Assembly (NCBI RefSeq): GCF_012027615.1
Contig: NZ_SNUT01000003.1
Coordinates: 186,001-250,000 of the forward strand
Direction: 5' to 3'
DNA: 64,000 bases
DNA from: Thermococcus sp. 21S7
Lineage (GTDB): Archaea; Methanobacteriota_B; Thermococci; Thermococcales; Thermococcaceae
The position numbers and the translations under genes are program-made. Position 1 is the first letter of the stretch. Every line of letters starts with the position of its first letter. The notes under the pieces were generated by a model. The model was not told the DNA's origin and searched no databases. It saw only the letters and a program-made list of their open reading frames with translations. Shown here one piece after another: positions 42,418 to 50,906 of this stretch.

Positions 42418-43908
42418 TCACGTATTTAATGGTGGCAGGAGCTGGGAGAAGAAAAGAGAATACTTTAAATACTCAAGAGCAACTTTTTCATTATATTCAA
42501 TATAAAGTTCCACTGTTCGTTTGGCTATTTCCAAACGTTTTTTGCTATTTTCCCATGCTTTAAATGATTGCTGAATCAATTGAGAAATTTTTTGTTGAAC
42601 TTGTGGGCATACTTTTGGAATGACAATCCTATTAAGCGAATCATAAGGAATCGCTGTTAATATTGTCCCTTGAGCTTCTCTTACTAAGTATATTTTTGAT
42701 AATACCTTTAGCAAGACCAATAATGTTTCTTTGTTTATTTCCTTTTCCTTGAAAACAAAAAATCCGGTAGATGCAACTAAATTGTTCTTATCAAAGTGTA
42801 TCAATGCAATTTTATCTATGGAGCCCTCCACAGAAGACATAATTACATATCCTTTTTTTACTTCCATTCTCGCTCTACTGGGCAAGTCTTCGCCTGAGAT
42901 TTGCTTTGTTTGTTTTACTACACCCAAATTGGGATTAATATCAGCAAGTTCAATGTAGTCGTAGGTTCCCCCTTTATTCACTTTTATTTTTTTCTTTGAA
43001 ATTTCAACTAAATGTGGTAGATATCCCCAACCGTTTTTGTAATTCTTTATCACATCTTCAATCTCATCATATTTTGGATCCCAGTACTCTGCATCCATTC
43101 TGTCTTTTTTTGTAACATCTGAAAGCATCCTTATTGAAATGTTTTCTTCTTCCTCAAAGTCTTTTCCATCAATCTTTATCTTCTTTGTCTTTGGCTTCCA
43201 ATTTTTAAGGCTTAATTCGTTTAATAAAATATGTTCAGCCTGTCTATAAAGTTGCTCTGCCCTTTTTCTCTCTTCATAAGCTGTTATAACAAGTTTCTCT
43301 ATGAACTTTTGGAAAGTATTAGAGGGAACAGGAATTTTTAAAGATTTAAGCTCTTCCGCATTTATGTTAGCTTGATTAACAGCTCTTCTCATAACCCTTC
43401 TCAATGATATCCTTCCATATTTTGTGTTAAGATATACAGTTATATAAAAGTTTGTAAAGTAATTCTTTGCTCTAACTATTATTAGATACGATGCAAAAGT
43501 GTGATCTCCATCCAGTAAGTAAATTCCCGTCCTACCCACGAATTCCTCTGAGTTTACTCGATTAAATAAGATATCGCCTTTTTCTAATTTAAACTTTTGG
43601 AATGTCTTTGAATCTATTTCCACATATTTACAATTTGAGTCATCTGCCAAGATGCCTATTATATCGTCCATTTTAAGGATTTTATAACCTACTTTCTCTT
43701 CGTTCATGGCTAATGAAAGTCCATATTGAACTTTAGAAACTAAATCACCAATACGACACCACTTTTTCTTTGTAATTATCTTCTCATTTTTCAAATAAAA
43801 TGGATCGTAATATTCAGCATCAATTCTCAATTCTCCTTCCAATTCCGAGATATTAACTATTGAGTATTCTATATTATAGTATCTTCCCTGATGTTTTGCT
43901 GTTTTCAT
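42418..43908 (-). CDS. hsdS: Restriction-modification specificity subunit (HsdS-like, two TRDs)
   Basis: 496 residues with two target-recognition half-domains. Each is introduced by the same motif, RIDAEYYDPFY at 28-38 and RMDAEYWDPKY at 270-280, and each is followed by a TRD and a long conserved helix (EERKRAEQLYRQAEHILLN in the first repeat). The twofold design reads a bipartite DNA target for the methylase-nuclease encoded upstream. The start overlaps the HEPN-type gene by 4 nt (ATGA). Codon use is strongly AT-biased compared with genes outside 42.4-46.9 kb, indicating horizontal transfer. Confidence 0.88.
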   Translation of the reverse strand: MKTAKHQGRYYNIEYSIVNISELEGELRIDAEYYDPFYLKNEKIITKKKWCRIGDLVSKVQYGLSLAMNEEKVGYKILKMDDIIGILADDSNCKYVEIDSKTFQKFKLEKGDILFNRVNSEEFVGRTGIYLLDGDHTFASYLIIVRAKNYFTNFYITVYLNTKYGRISLRRVMRRAVNQANINAEELKSLKIPVPSNTFQKFIEKLVITAYEERKRAEQLYRQAEHILLNELSLKNWKPKTKKIKIDGKDFEEEENISIRMLSDVTKKDRMDAEYWDPKYDEIEDVIKNYKNGWGYLPHLVEISKKKIKVNKGGTYDYIELADINPNLGVVKQTKQISGEDLPSRARMEVKKGYVIMSSVEGSIDKIALIHFDKNNLVASTGFFVFKEKEINKETLLVLLKVLSKIYLVREAQGTILTAIPYDSLNRIVIPKVCPQVQQKISQLIQQSFKAWENSKKRLEIAKRTVELYIEYNEKVALEYLKYSLFFSQLLPPLNT

Positions 43909-44876
43909 TTTCTCACACCTCTTTCTTGTAAAATTCTAATGTTTTCTTCGGTCAAATGTTTGAGAGCTAGGTATGAGTATTCAAATAGTGATTGCCAGTC
44001 TTCATCCATAGGATCAATAATAAAATGAAAAAGTATATTTCTCAATTTATATGCAAAGTCTAGAAACCATTTTGTCAGTTCCTCATCGAAGTATTGGGGT
44101 TTATTAGGTATTTCGAGGGTACTTTGGTTTATATCGTCTATTGCATTATGGGGTCTACGTGGGAAAATATTTTTGATGTCTAATTCTTCATAGAGCTTTC
44201 TCTCGATATCTCTTAAACATTCATCATTGAGAAAATTAATTCTTCTTTGTTTCCCTCTTTCACTGAGACGTTTGTTGCTGTTGATTATATGTTCTATTTT
44301 TTTTCTTACAGTTGACAAAACTTCCTCTATAAATTTTCCCTTTTCTTCAAAAATTCTGCTATTTTTAACTTTTTCTGAAAGAGAAAATCCAGTCTCTATA
44401 CTATCAGCTCCGAAATAATCCCTAAACTTTCGACGGTCATCCGTTAGTATGATTTTAAGATGTCTCTCTCGACTATTCAGATGAGCCTTCAATGAAAGTT
44501 TCGTTGTTTTACCTCTGTAAACATATAGAAATTCCTGATAATAATTATCATTGTAGGTGTAAAAAATTTCAAAATAATCCCTCAAAAAAGGACTTGAATT
44601 TAATGTCTCATTCTTTGCTTTTAAGTATGCATTTAATACATTCCTAACAAAATCTTCATCTATTTTTACAAGAATCTCGTTAAAAAGTTGTTCTTTGTAT
44701 TTCTCTAGGATATCACGATCTCCTCTACGTTCCCGTGTATCATTAGAATCCAGAACAAGCTCTTGAAGAGATGCAAGAAAAGTAAACCACGTCTTAATAA
44801 ACATAGTAATATAATCTGTTTCTATTAGTGATAACCAACTTATGTATTTTTTTCTTGTTGTATCTTGTGAAGGCAT
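43905..44876 (-). CDS. Hypothetical protein with HEPN-type motif inside a restriction-modification operon
   Basis: 323 residues, mostly helical, highly charged, no signal or membrane segment. Near the C-terminus (R279-H284) it has RNILFH, which fits the RNxxxH (Rx4-6H) active-site motif of HEPN ribonucleases. The surrounding helices are FLDFAYKL before and WQSLFEYSYLALKHLTEENIRIL after, as in HEPN folds. The N-terminal 250 residues match nothing I recognise. It starts at ATG 44876, directly after the methylase stop, and overlaps hsdS by 4 nt, so it is made together with them. By analogy with PrrC/RloC-type nucleases carried in type I loci it could be an RNA-cleaving back-up defence, but that is inference. 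Confidence 0.7.
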   Translation of the reverse strand: MPSQDTTRKKYISWLSLIETDYITMFIKTWFTFLASLQELVLDSNDTRERRGDRDILEKYKEQLFNEILVKIDEDFVRNVLNAYLKAKNETLNSSPFLRDYFEIFYTYNDNYYQEFLYVYRGKTTKLSLKAHLNSRERHLKIILTDDRRKFRDYFGADSIETGFSLSEKVKNSRIFEEKGKFIEEVLSTVRKKIEHIINSNKRLSERGKQRRINFLNDECLRDIERKLYEELDIKNIFPRRPHNAIDDINQSTLEIPNKPQYFDEELTKWFLDFAYKLRNILFHFIIDPMDEDWQSLFEYSYLALKHLTEENIRILQERGVRK

Positions 44877-46661
44877 TTATTCCACCTCCACATCATCTAA
44901 GAAATCAAATGCTTCATCCCCCTCATCTTCTAATCTCTTTTTTCCCCACTTAATGAAAGCATCTGCTATGTCAAACAAATCAGTTTGGTAGACAGGATTT
45001 CCTTTTTCATCGAACACTGGATCACCATTTTCATCTGTTACAAATATGTAATTGCCAGAGTTGTCCTTGAACGGTATCTTTGAAACCGCAAAGAATATGG
45101 GATAATCCTTGATCTTTGGATTCCCACCTTCGTCAAGTTCTTCTTCTTTCCATTTCCTCAAGAGTAGAAGTGATGTTTTTGTTCCTGTGTGTGGCTTAAA
45201 CGAATTCCCATGAAGCCCAATGACTGCTAGTATCCTTGCCTTTTTCATGATGAATTCCCGAATGTACCTATCTTTTGCGTTATTGAGCACCCCCTGCGGC
45301 AACACAATTGCTAACCTACCACCAGGTTTTACCATGTCTAAAGCCCGTTCAATAAACAGGACATGCCTGTCTATCTTAGAACCGGGTTTCCTTTTGCTTT
45401 CTGGGACGATATCATAAAGAGCCTTTAACCATTCTTCTTTTATATCTCCTGCAAAGGGTGGGTTAGTCATCAGAATATCAAAGTTAAGTTCCTTAAAGCG
45501 TTCATCTCTGACAAGGTCTTCTTCCCTTAAATCAGCTTTTAACTTTTCGCTCCACCGTATAAATTCCAAGGAGTTTTCTTTGTATATATGTGATCTACCA
45601 TCCCCTGCAATTAGCATAATGGCCCTTGAAATCTTAGTGGCTTTCTCTTCAAAATCTATCCCCCACAGGTACGTCCTGGCATATTCTTCTCTCGCCTTTT
45701 TGTTCGCAATGTTATATTTGTCCCACACATACTGCATGGAATGGACGAGAAAACCTGCACTACCACAGGCAGGATCAATTATGTACTCCTGTCTGTGTGG
45801 GTTTAACATCCTAACTGTTGCATCTATTATTACTCTTGGTGTAAAATACTGCCCTTTTTTTGATTTTGAAACTTCTGGTACGAGATATTCAAAAGCCTCA
45901 TCTATTACTCTTAAATCCGCCCCAAAAAGTTTCACTTCCTGCATTTCTGCAACACATACGCTTAAATGCTCTGGTGTTAACTTTATTTTCTCGGTTTTTT
46001 CGAATATTCCTTTCCATTTCTGCTTTGCTCCTTCAAAAAGTTCAGAGATCACTTTGTACGTTGTTTTTGGATCCTTATATTTTCTAAATTTCAGCTCTCT
46101 GTTTTTTCTGTAATACTCCGCCTCTATCTCATCAAATAGCTTTGCGTAGATTAGTTTGAAGATTTCATTGAAACTGTCAACACCAGAGTTTGCCAAAACT
46201 AGCTCTTCAAGAAGCTCAATAATTTCTCTTAGAGACTTTTTCTTTTTTCGGGCTTTTTTTTCCAACTCGTCAAGAGTCCATTTTCTGTTTAGTACAATAT
46301 CAGCCACTTCAATTGCAGGATTGCTAGTATCTTTGACTTCCAAATACTCTTCATAAGTGGGTATATCTGGCAAGTTATCATCGAATTCTTTCGGATAGGG
46401 GCGATAAAGAATCGTCATTTCTTTCCCGTTGATTGCAACTCCCAGTGGGGAACCTTCTGCATTTAAATAGCTTTTCAACTGTGATATATTCAACCTTTCG
46501 TGAGGGGCCTTTACTTCGATTATAATCCAAGGCGTTATATTATCTTGCTGATATACCACAATATCCGCCCTTTTCTTTTCTCTGCCAAAGCTCACTTTTT
46601 CTTCGATTTTTATCAGATTCAGAGGATAATTATAGTTATCAGTTAATTCAAACAAAAACAA
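44877..46661 (-). CDS. Fused PD-(D/E)XK nuclease / N6-adenine DNA methyltransferase (type IIB/IIG-like RM subunit)
   Basis: At least 594 residues. Residues 1-75 match the N-terminal nuclease domain of type I R subunits with D33 (RADIVVY) and E49-V-K51 (IIEVKAP). A helical spacer follows, then a gamma-class adenine methylase: motif I DPACGSAGF at 296-304, motif IV NPPF at 400-403, preceded by GQYFTPR. No helicase domain is present, so this resembles BcgI-type A subunits that cut and methylate with a separate S subunit. The only start, TTG 46661, cuts into a conserved helix: upstream in the same frame reads KKAEEIVRQ before a stop. The N-terminus may be lost by frameshift relative to the 65-residue ORF just upstream. 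Confidence 0.82.
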   Translation of the reverse strand: MFLFELTDNYNYPLNLIKIEEKVSFGREKKRADIVVYQQDNITPWIIIEVKAPHERLNISQLKSYLNAEGSPLGVAINGKEMTILYRPYPKEFDDNLPDIPTYEEYLEVKDTSNPAIEVADIVLNRKWTLDELEKKARKKKKSLREIIELLEELVLANSGVDSFNEIFKLIYAKLFDEIEAEYYRKNRELKFRKYKDPKTTYKVISELFEGAKQKWKGIFEKTEKIKLTPEHLSVCVAEMQEVKLFGADLRVIDEAFEYLVPEVSKSKKGQYFTPRVIIDATVRMLNPHRQEYIIDPACGSAGFLVHSMQYVWDKYNIANKKAREEYARTYLWGIDFEEKATKISRAIMLIAGDGRSHIYKENSLEFIRWSEKLKADLREEDLVRDERFKELNFDILMTNPPFAGDIKEEWLKALYDIVPESKRKPGSKIDRHVLFIERALDMVKPGGRLAIVLPQGVLNNAKDRYIREFIMKKARILAVIGLHGNSFKPHTGTKTSLLLLRKWKEEELDEGGNPKIKDYPIFFAVSKIPFKDNSGNYIFVTDENGDPVFDEKGNPVYQTDLFDIADAFIKWGKKRLEDEGDEAFDFLDDVEVE

Positions 46662-46669
46662 TTGCCGTA

Positions 46670-46867
46670 CTATCTCCTCGGCCTTTTTTGATTCTTCTTT
46701 TCATCTAGGATCAGTCTCTCTTTTCCACTGGCATCGTGACTTTTTATATACCATTTACCCTCTCCTTTTTCATAAATCTTAAGTTTTTCCAGATGAGTTA
46801 TTAGCAGAGGTAGCTCTGCTTTTGCATTTGGGATAATCCGGTTTATAATATCCATCCTCCCGCTCAT
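46670..46867 (-). CDS. Small ORF leading the RM operon, possibly the displaced N-terminus of the methylase gene
   Basis: 65 residues (MSGRMDIINRIIPNAKAEL... ending EKKNQKRPRR), lysine-rich and soluble. ATG 46867 has GGGAGATGGGAGC upstream. Its last codons overlap the run of A and G where the nuclease-methylase frame opens, and a single-nucleotide shift there would join the two into one protein. As it stands it would be a separate small protein of unknown role. I cannot choose between these readings. Confidence 0.5.
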   Translation of the reverse strand: MSGRMDIINRIIPNAKAELPLLITHLEKLKIYEKGEGKWYIKSHDASGKERLILDEKKNQKRPRR

Positions 46868-46947
46868 GCTCCCATCTCCCCGAATAGCCTGTTGTCTATG
46901 TTTCTTAAATGTTTCTGCTTTGGAGAGTAATGCATTATCGTTCTCAT
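46864..46947 (-). CDS. 27-residue ORF at the head of the RM operon
   Basis: A short frame (MRTIMHYSPKQKHLRNIDNR...) with a very strong ribosome binding site (GGGGGG, about 4 nt before ATG 46947). Its stop overlaps the next ATG as ATGA. It is basic and could be a leader peptide, a small regulator or a remnant. AT-rich sequence about 55 nt upstream (47001-47019) could hold the operon promoter. Coding status is uncertain. Confidence 0.4.
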   Translation of the reverse strand: MRTIMHYSPKQKHLRNIDNRLFGEMGA

Positions 46948-47034
46948 CGTTCCCCCCTAGGTTTTATTTTTGTGTCGTGAGTTGATGTAGTAAAGATGAG
47001 ATTAAAATTAAATTTAAGAAAAATTTTTTAAGAA

Positions 47035-48933
47035 TCAGCTCTTCAGCCACCTCTCCATCCACTCAGCAATCAGCTCAAGCCTCTTAACCCTGTGCTTCGG
47101 CTTTCCGCCTCTGCTGAGGTCGTGGTTCTCGCCCGGGAAGAGCGCCAGCTCAACGGTCTTGCCGAGGTATTTGAGCGCCGTGTAGAACTGAAGGGCCTCG
47201 GGCAACCAGCAGCGGTAGTCCTCCATCGAGTGGATTATGAGGAGTGGAGTTTCCACGTTCGGCGCGTACTTCAGCGGGCTCTTCTCCCAGTAGCCGTCGG
47301 TGTTGCTCCACGGGTCGCCGCCTATCTGGTCGGGCGCGAAGAAGTAGCCTATATCTGTGGTTCCGAAGAAGCTCACCCAGTTGGAGATTGAGCGCTGGGT
47401 TACCGCCGCTTTAAAGCGCTTCGTGTGGCCGACTATCCAGTTGGTCATGAAGCCACCGTAGGAGCCGCCGGTGACGCCGAGCCTCTCCCCATCGATGAAG
47501 TCGAAGCGCTTCAGTGCTTCATCAACGACCTCCATGAGGTCCTGATAATCCCTCTTCCCGTAGTGCTCCCTTATATCGGCGAACTCCTCACCGTAGCCGT
47601 CGCTGCCGCGTGGGTTGGAGAATATCACGACGAAGCCCTTAGCCGTCAAAACGTGGAACTCGTGCATGAATGAGTAGCCGTAGGCCGTCTTAGGCCCGCC
47701 GTGAATCTCAAGAACCGCGGGATACTTTTTCCCAGGCTCGAAGTTCAGGGGCTTCATAATCCAGGCGTCAATTTCTACTCCATCGCTGGCCTTGACCTTG
47801 AAGTGCTCCGGTTTGGAGAGGGTGTACTCCTTTATCCAGCCGTTGAAGTCCGTGAGCTTTTTCTCCTTGCCATCGCGGAGGACGTAGAGCTCCGTCGGAG
47901 TGACCGCGTCCTGGGCGGTGAAGGCTATGTAGTCGCCGATTGCGAAGCTCTCAACGCTTCTATCTCCTCCGATGACGCGTTCTATCTTCCCCTCAAGATT
48001 CACCCTGAAGAGGTTGGCCCTCGGGCCGTCGGTTGCGACATAGTAAACCCAGCCATCCTTGAAAACCAGTTCTGCCCTCTGACTTCCCCTGACGTCACAG
48101 TTCAGGGAGTTGTATGCAGCCCTGTCGAGTTCCGTGGTGAGCTTCCTCATCTCGCCCGTCTCGGGGTTGTAGTGGTAGATGTGAGTATTCGTCGGAATCC
48201 CGCGCTCGCGGGTGTTGGCCTTGAGGATGAACGTGCCGTCGTCGAGGGGTATGAAGTCCTGAACGCTCCACTCCCCCGGAGTTAGGCGCTTTGCCTTCCT
48301 TCCCTCAAGGACGTAGAGGTCGCTCACCATCGGCTTTCTCTCGCGGTCCTCCTGGGCGATGAAGTAGAGCTTTCCTTCATGGAACCTGATCTGCGAGACG
48401 TCGAGGTTCTTCGGCGTTACGCGCCTCTTCCTGCCCGTCTCAAGATCAACGAGATAAACCACGCTCCTCTTTCCATAGACCCAGCCGACGCCGTTGAACC
48501 AGAAAGGAATCTCCCTGATTACGTGGACGTCGTCCTTCGGCTTCTTCTCAACGTCTATCGGCGTGACGACCGCTATGCTCTTCCCGTCCTCGGTGAAGCG
48601 GATGTTCTTGATTCCGTACTTGAACTTCGCTAAAAGCCTCGCCTCGCCGCCGTCGGTCGGAATAACGTACAGCTCGGCTTCCTTGCTCTCCTTGTCTCGC
48701 TTTGATGTGAAGGCTATCAGCTTCCCGTCCGGGGAGAAGCGCGGGTTGGAGTCCTTCTTTCCGGAGGTGAATGGTCTGACCTTTCTGCCGTCGTAGAGGT
48801 AGAGCCTTGAGAAGTAGTCGTCCTTCTCAACGCTTATCTCCGTTACCTGGAAAACGAGCCTTCTCCCGAAGGCGTCGATGTTACCAACGAGCTTGAACTT
48901 TCCGAGGTCTTTCTCGCTCAGGCCTTTCGCCAT
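47035..48933 (-). CDS. S9 family serine peptidase (acylaminoacyl-peptidase/prolyl oligopeptidase type)
   Basis: About 632 residues: an N-terminal beta-propeller with repeated blade motifs (NPRFSPDGKLIAFTSKRD, IRFTEDGKSIAVV) and a C-terminal alpha/beta hydrolase. The catalytic serine is in GGSYGGFM, the aspartate in HSMEDYRCW, and the histidine in FPGENHDLSRGGKPKHR. HGGPKTAYGYSF forms the oxyanion side. It degrades short peptides in the cytosol (no signal peptide), feeding amino-acid fermentation. ATG 48933 follows GGTGGTTTCT; the open frame upstream lies within the promoter region. Confidence 0.92.
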   Translation of the reverse strand: MAKGLSEKDLGKFKLVGNIDAFGRRLVFQVTEISVEKDDYFSRLYLYDGRKVRPFTSGKKDSNPRFSPDGKLIAFTSKRDKESKEAELYVIPTDGGEARLLAKFKYGIKNIRFTEDGKSIAVVTPIDVEKKPKDDVHVIREIPFWFNGVGWVYGKRSVVYLVDLETGRKRRVTPKNLDVSQIRFHEGKLYFIAQEDRERKPMVSDLYVLEGRKAKRLTPGEWSVQDFIPLDDGTFILKANTRERGIPTNTHIYHYNPETGEMRKLTTELDRAAYNSLNCDVRGSQRAELVFKDGWVYYVATDGPRANLFRVNLEGKIERVIGGDRSVESFAIGDYIAFTAQDAVTPTELYVLRDGKEKKLTDFNGWIKEYTLSKPEHFKVKASDGVEIDAWIMKPLNFEPGKKYPAVLEIHGGPKTAYGYSFMHEFHVLTAKGFVVIFSNPRGSDGYGEEFADIREHYGKRDYQDLMEVVDEALKRFDFIDGERLGVTGGSYGGFMTNWIVGHTKRFKAAVTQRSISNWVSFFGTTDIGYFFAPDQIGGDPWSNTDGYWEKSPLKYAPNVETPLLIIHSMEDYRCWLPEALQFYTALKYLGKTVELALFPGENHDLSRGGKPKHRVKRLELIAEWMERWLKS

Positions 48934-48962
48934 AGAAACCACCAAACTGATTCGGCCTTTTT

Positions 48963-48980
48963 CGTATAAAAGCTTAGCGT
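48963..48980 (-). promoter_or_regulatory. TATA promoter of the S9 peptidase
   Basis: Minus-strand CGAAACGCTAAGCTTTTATACG, read here from 48980 down; the TATA centre is about 35 nt upstream of ATG 48933. Confidence 0.55.
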
Positions 48981-49013
48981 TTCGATGGCTGTCTCTCCGA
49001 CGTGTTTGCAACT

Positions 49014-49029
49014 GCGAAAGGTATTTAAA
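49014..49029 (+). promoter_or_regulatory. BRE/TATA promoter
   Basis: GCGAAAGG followed by TATTTAAAG, 25-30 nt upstream of ATG 49052, implying a leaderless message. It is divergent from the S9 peptidase promoter about 40 bp away. Confidence 0.6.
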
Positions 49030-49051
49030 GACATCAAGAACGATTGTCTCT

Positions 49052-50203
49052 ATGAAACTCCTAATGAGAAAATACCTCGCGGTGCTCGTGATAGTCGGCG
49101 TGATTCTCCTGGCCGTCGCCCAGTGGTGGAGCTATCGTCAGGTCGGCGAGATTTTAGAGGACTACCCCGCTACATCCGTCGTTGCCGGTTACAGCCTAAA
49201 CGTTAGTCCGCTTCTGCCCTCGCTGTACGTTCGCTCCATTGGGGATTCCATCGTGGGGTACTCCTACGAACCCTCAGATGGCACGTACGTTCTCCTCGTT
49301 AGGGGAAGGGCCGGGAAGCCCGACGAATACTACCGGTTGGAGCTTCAGTCGCTGAGGAACTCCTATCTGGATTACCTCAACCTCACGACTGGATACATTA
49401 AACTCTGGACCGAAACGGGAAACGAATCTGCCTTCAACTATGCAGTGGGCCTGCTTCGGAGAACCCTCGAAGCCAGGGCCGAGCTGGAGAATTTTAAACG
49501 TGGGGAGAACGTGACGGCGGTTTTAATGGAGCCTCCCTACCCGTACAGACTCCTCCATGGGGAGAACCCACTTCCCGGTGAGATAGTGGTCTCTCTGCTC
49601 CTCATAGTCGGTACCGTCCTGCTACTGTCCCGGCTGGACTTCCTGATTGAGGTGCTTTCGGATTTCAGGAACCTGGCGCTTCTTCTCTCCGTTATTATTG
49701 GGATTTCCTTCGTCTTCTATGGCCTCATTCAAGAGCGCCCCGACCCTTTCCTCAGTATCAAGTCGAACTGGGAGGATAAGCTGAATTTCTGTGGTGAGAG
49801 GGGGTACTATGTCCATCGCAATGCTGAGGCGGATTCCCTTTTGCTCGACGCCCTCAGCTCGGCGGAATATGCCAGGGTCTGGACGTGGGACGGGAAAAAC
49901 GTGTACAGTGTGACCTTGGCGATGTCTCCTGAGCGAACTGAAGGGCTGATCAACAACCTGTCCCAGGTTACCACGGTGCTCCACATGTACTCGGTTCCTC
50001 CGTGGCCGGAACCACCGGAAATCAAGAAAGCTCTGGTGTGGCGGGTTCGAGAGGACCTGCTGGAGACGGGTGAACTGGACGAAGGAGCAGTTGATGCCAT
50101 GATAAAAGCTTCCCTTGAGAATATTGAGCTGTCAATGGAGGAGTTCAGTTTTTGTGAAAACGTAACTATAGTGACGTTTGAGTTTGGGAGGGATAGGTGG
50201 TGA
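49052..50203 (+). CDS. Hypothetical membrane protein (first of three related genes)
   Basis: About 383 residues. One N-terminal membrane segment (KYLAVLVIVGVILLAVAQWW), an external domain with sequons and the segment RGENVTAVLMEPPYPYRLL, two further segments in the middle (EIVVSLLLIVGTVLLLS and LALLLSVIIGISFVFYGLI) and a soluble C-terminal part with two cysteines. The same layout and the NxTAV(V/L)xxPxPP block recur in the gene at 50907. ATG 49052 is chosen from the promoter position; no ribosome binding site is evident. The function is unknown. Confidence 0.7.
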   Translation: MKLLMRKYLAVLVIVGVILLAVAQWWSYRQVGEILEDYPATSVVAGYSLNVSPLLPSLYVRSIGDSIVGYSYEPSDGTYVLLVRGRAGKPDEYYRLELQSLRNSYLDYLNLTTGYIKLWTETGNESAFNYAVGLLRRTLEARAELENFKRGENVTAVLMEPPYPYRLLHGENPLPGEIVVSLLLIVGTVLLLSRLDFLIEVLSDFRNLALLLSVIIGISFVFYGLIQERPDPFLSIKSNWEDKLNFCGERGYYVHRNAEADSLLLDALSSAEYARVWTWDGKNVYSVTLAMSPERTEGLINNLSQVTTVLHMYSVPPWPEPPEIKKALVWRVREDLLETGELDEGAVDAMIKASLENIELSMEEFSFCENVTIVTFEFGRDRW

Positions 50204-50862
50204 AAAACTCCTCAAAGGCAATATTCGCCCTGGCGGTCCTGCTGGTCCCGGTTCCCTTCGTGGACTACGGCATAGCGGAGTTCCTCCTCCGGGACGTGCC
50301 GGAGGTTCCGGGGATTGTGGCCACGCCCGTGACGTACGGTATCTACTTCCCCAAGACCTACGCCATCCTGGAGGCCGGGAGGAACGGGGAGATACTCTGG
50401 AGGGCCGGCGATACGCTCTACGTCAGAACCGGGGAAAATCTCAGCCTCCCCATTGTGTACGACCACAGCCCCGAAATTCAGGAGCTGATTGAGAACCGCT
50501 CCGCGGGGATTAGACGGATCCTCGAGACGGTGAGGGAGAAGAAGGGCAGCTGGAACGGGAGCGAGCTTTACCTTCAGCTCTCCAACGTTGTCTGGCTCAA
50601 CGAGAGCGAGAGAAACGCGCTTTTCTCGGAACTAGAAAACCTCGGCGTCGTGTGGGTTGAAGGGGGTGAGTGCTGGAACGAGATGCGTCTGAGGTACCTG
50701 AAGGAGACCGAGACCCTGGAGAAGGAACTGCTCGAAAGGGGTTACATCGATGAGAGCGACTACATGGAGCTGAAGGGAGAGGGGGAGACCGGGAGAAAAA
50801 GGATACTCGAAATGAGGTTCCCCGCCGAGTACCAGGTTGAGGTGTACTTCCTTGGAGGGTGA
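50197..50862 (+). CDS. Hypothetical exported protein (second of three related genes)
   Basis: 221 residues: an N-terminal hydrophobic anchor (AIFALAVLLVPVPFVDYGIAEFLL), then an extracytoplasmic region with sequons (NLS, NRS, NGS, NES) and one long charged helix (YLKETETLEKELLERGYIDESDY). GTG 50197 or 50200 follows GGGAGGG and overlaps the stop of the previous gene, so the two are coupled. No family recognised. Confidence 0.65.
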   Translation: MVKNSSKAIFALAVLLVPVPFVDYGIAEFLLRDVPEVPGIVATPVTYGIYFPKTYAILEAGRNGEILWRAGDTLYVRTGENLSLPIVYDHSPEIQELIENRSAGIRRILETVREKKGSWNGSELYLQLSNVVWLNESERNALFSELENLGVVWVEGGECWNEMRLRYLKETETLEKELLERGYIDESDYMELKGEGETGRKRILEMRFPAEYQVEVYFLGG

Positions 50863-50906
50863 CCCGCTTTATATTCCCATGAACAGCCCTAACAGGTGCA
50901 TGGCAT

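Noticed and set aside
42418-46947. Classical type I restriction system
   Set aside because: No HsdR motor subunit; the nuclease domain is fused to the methylase, which fits type IIB/IIG-like organisation better.
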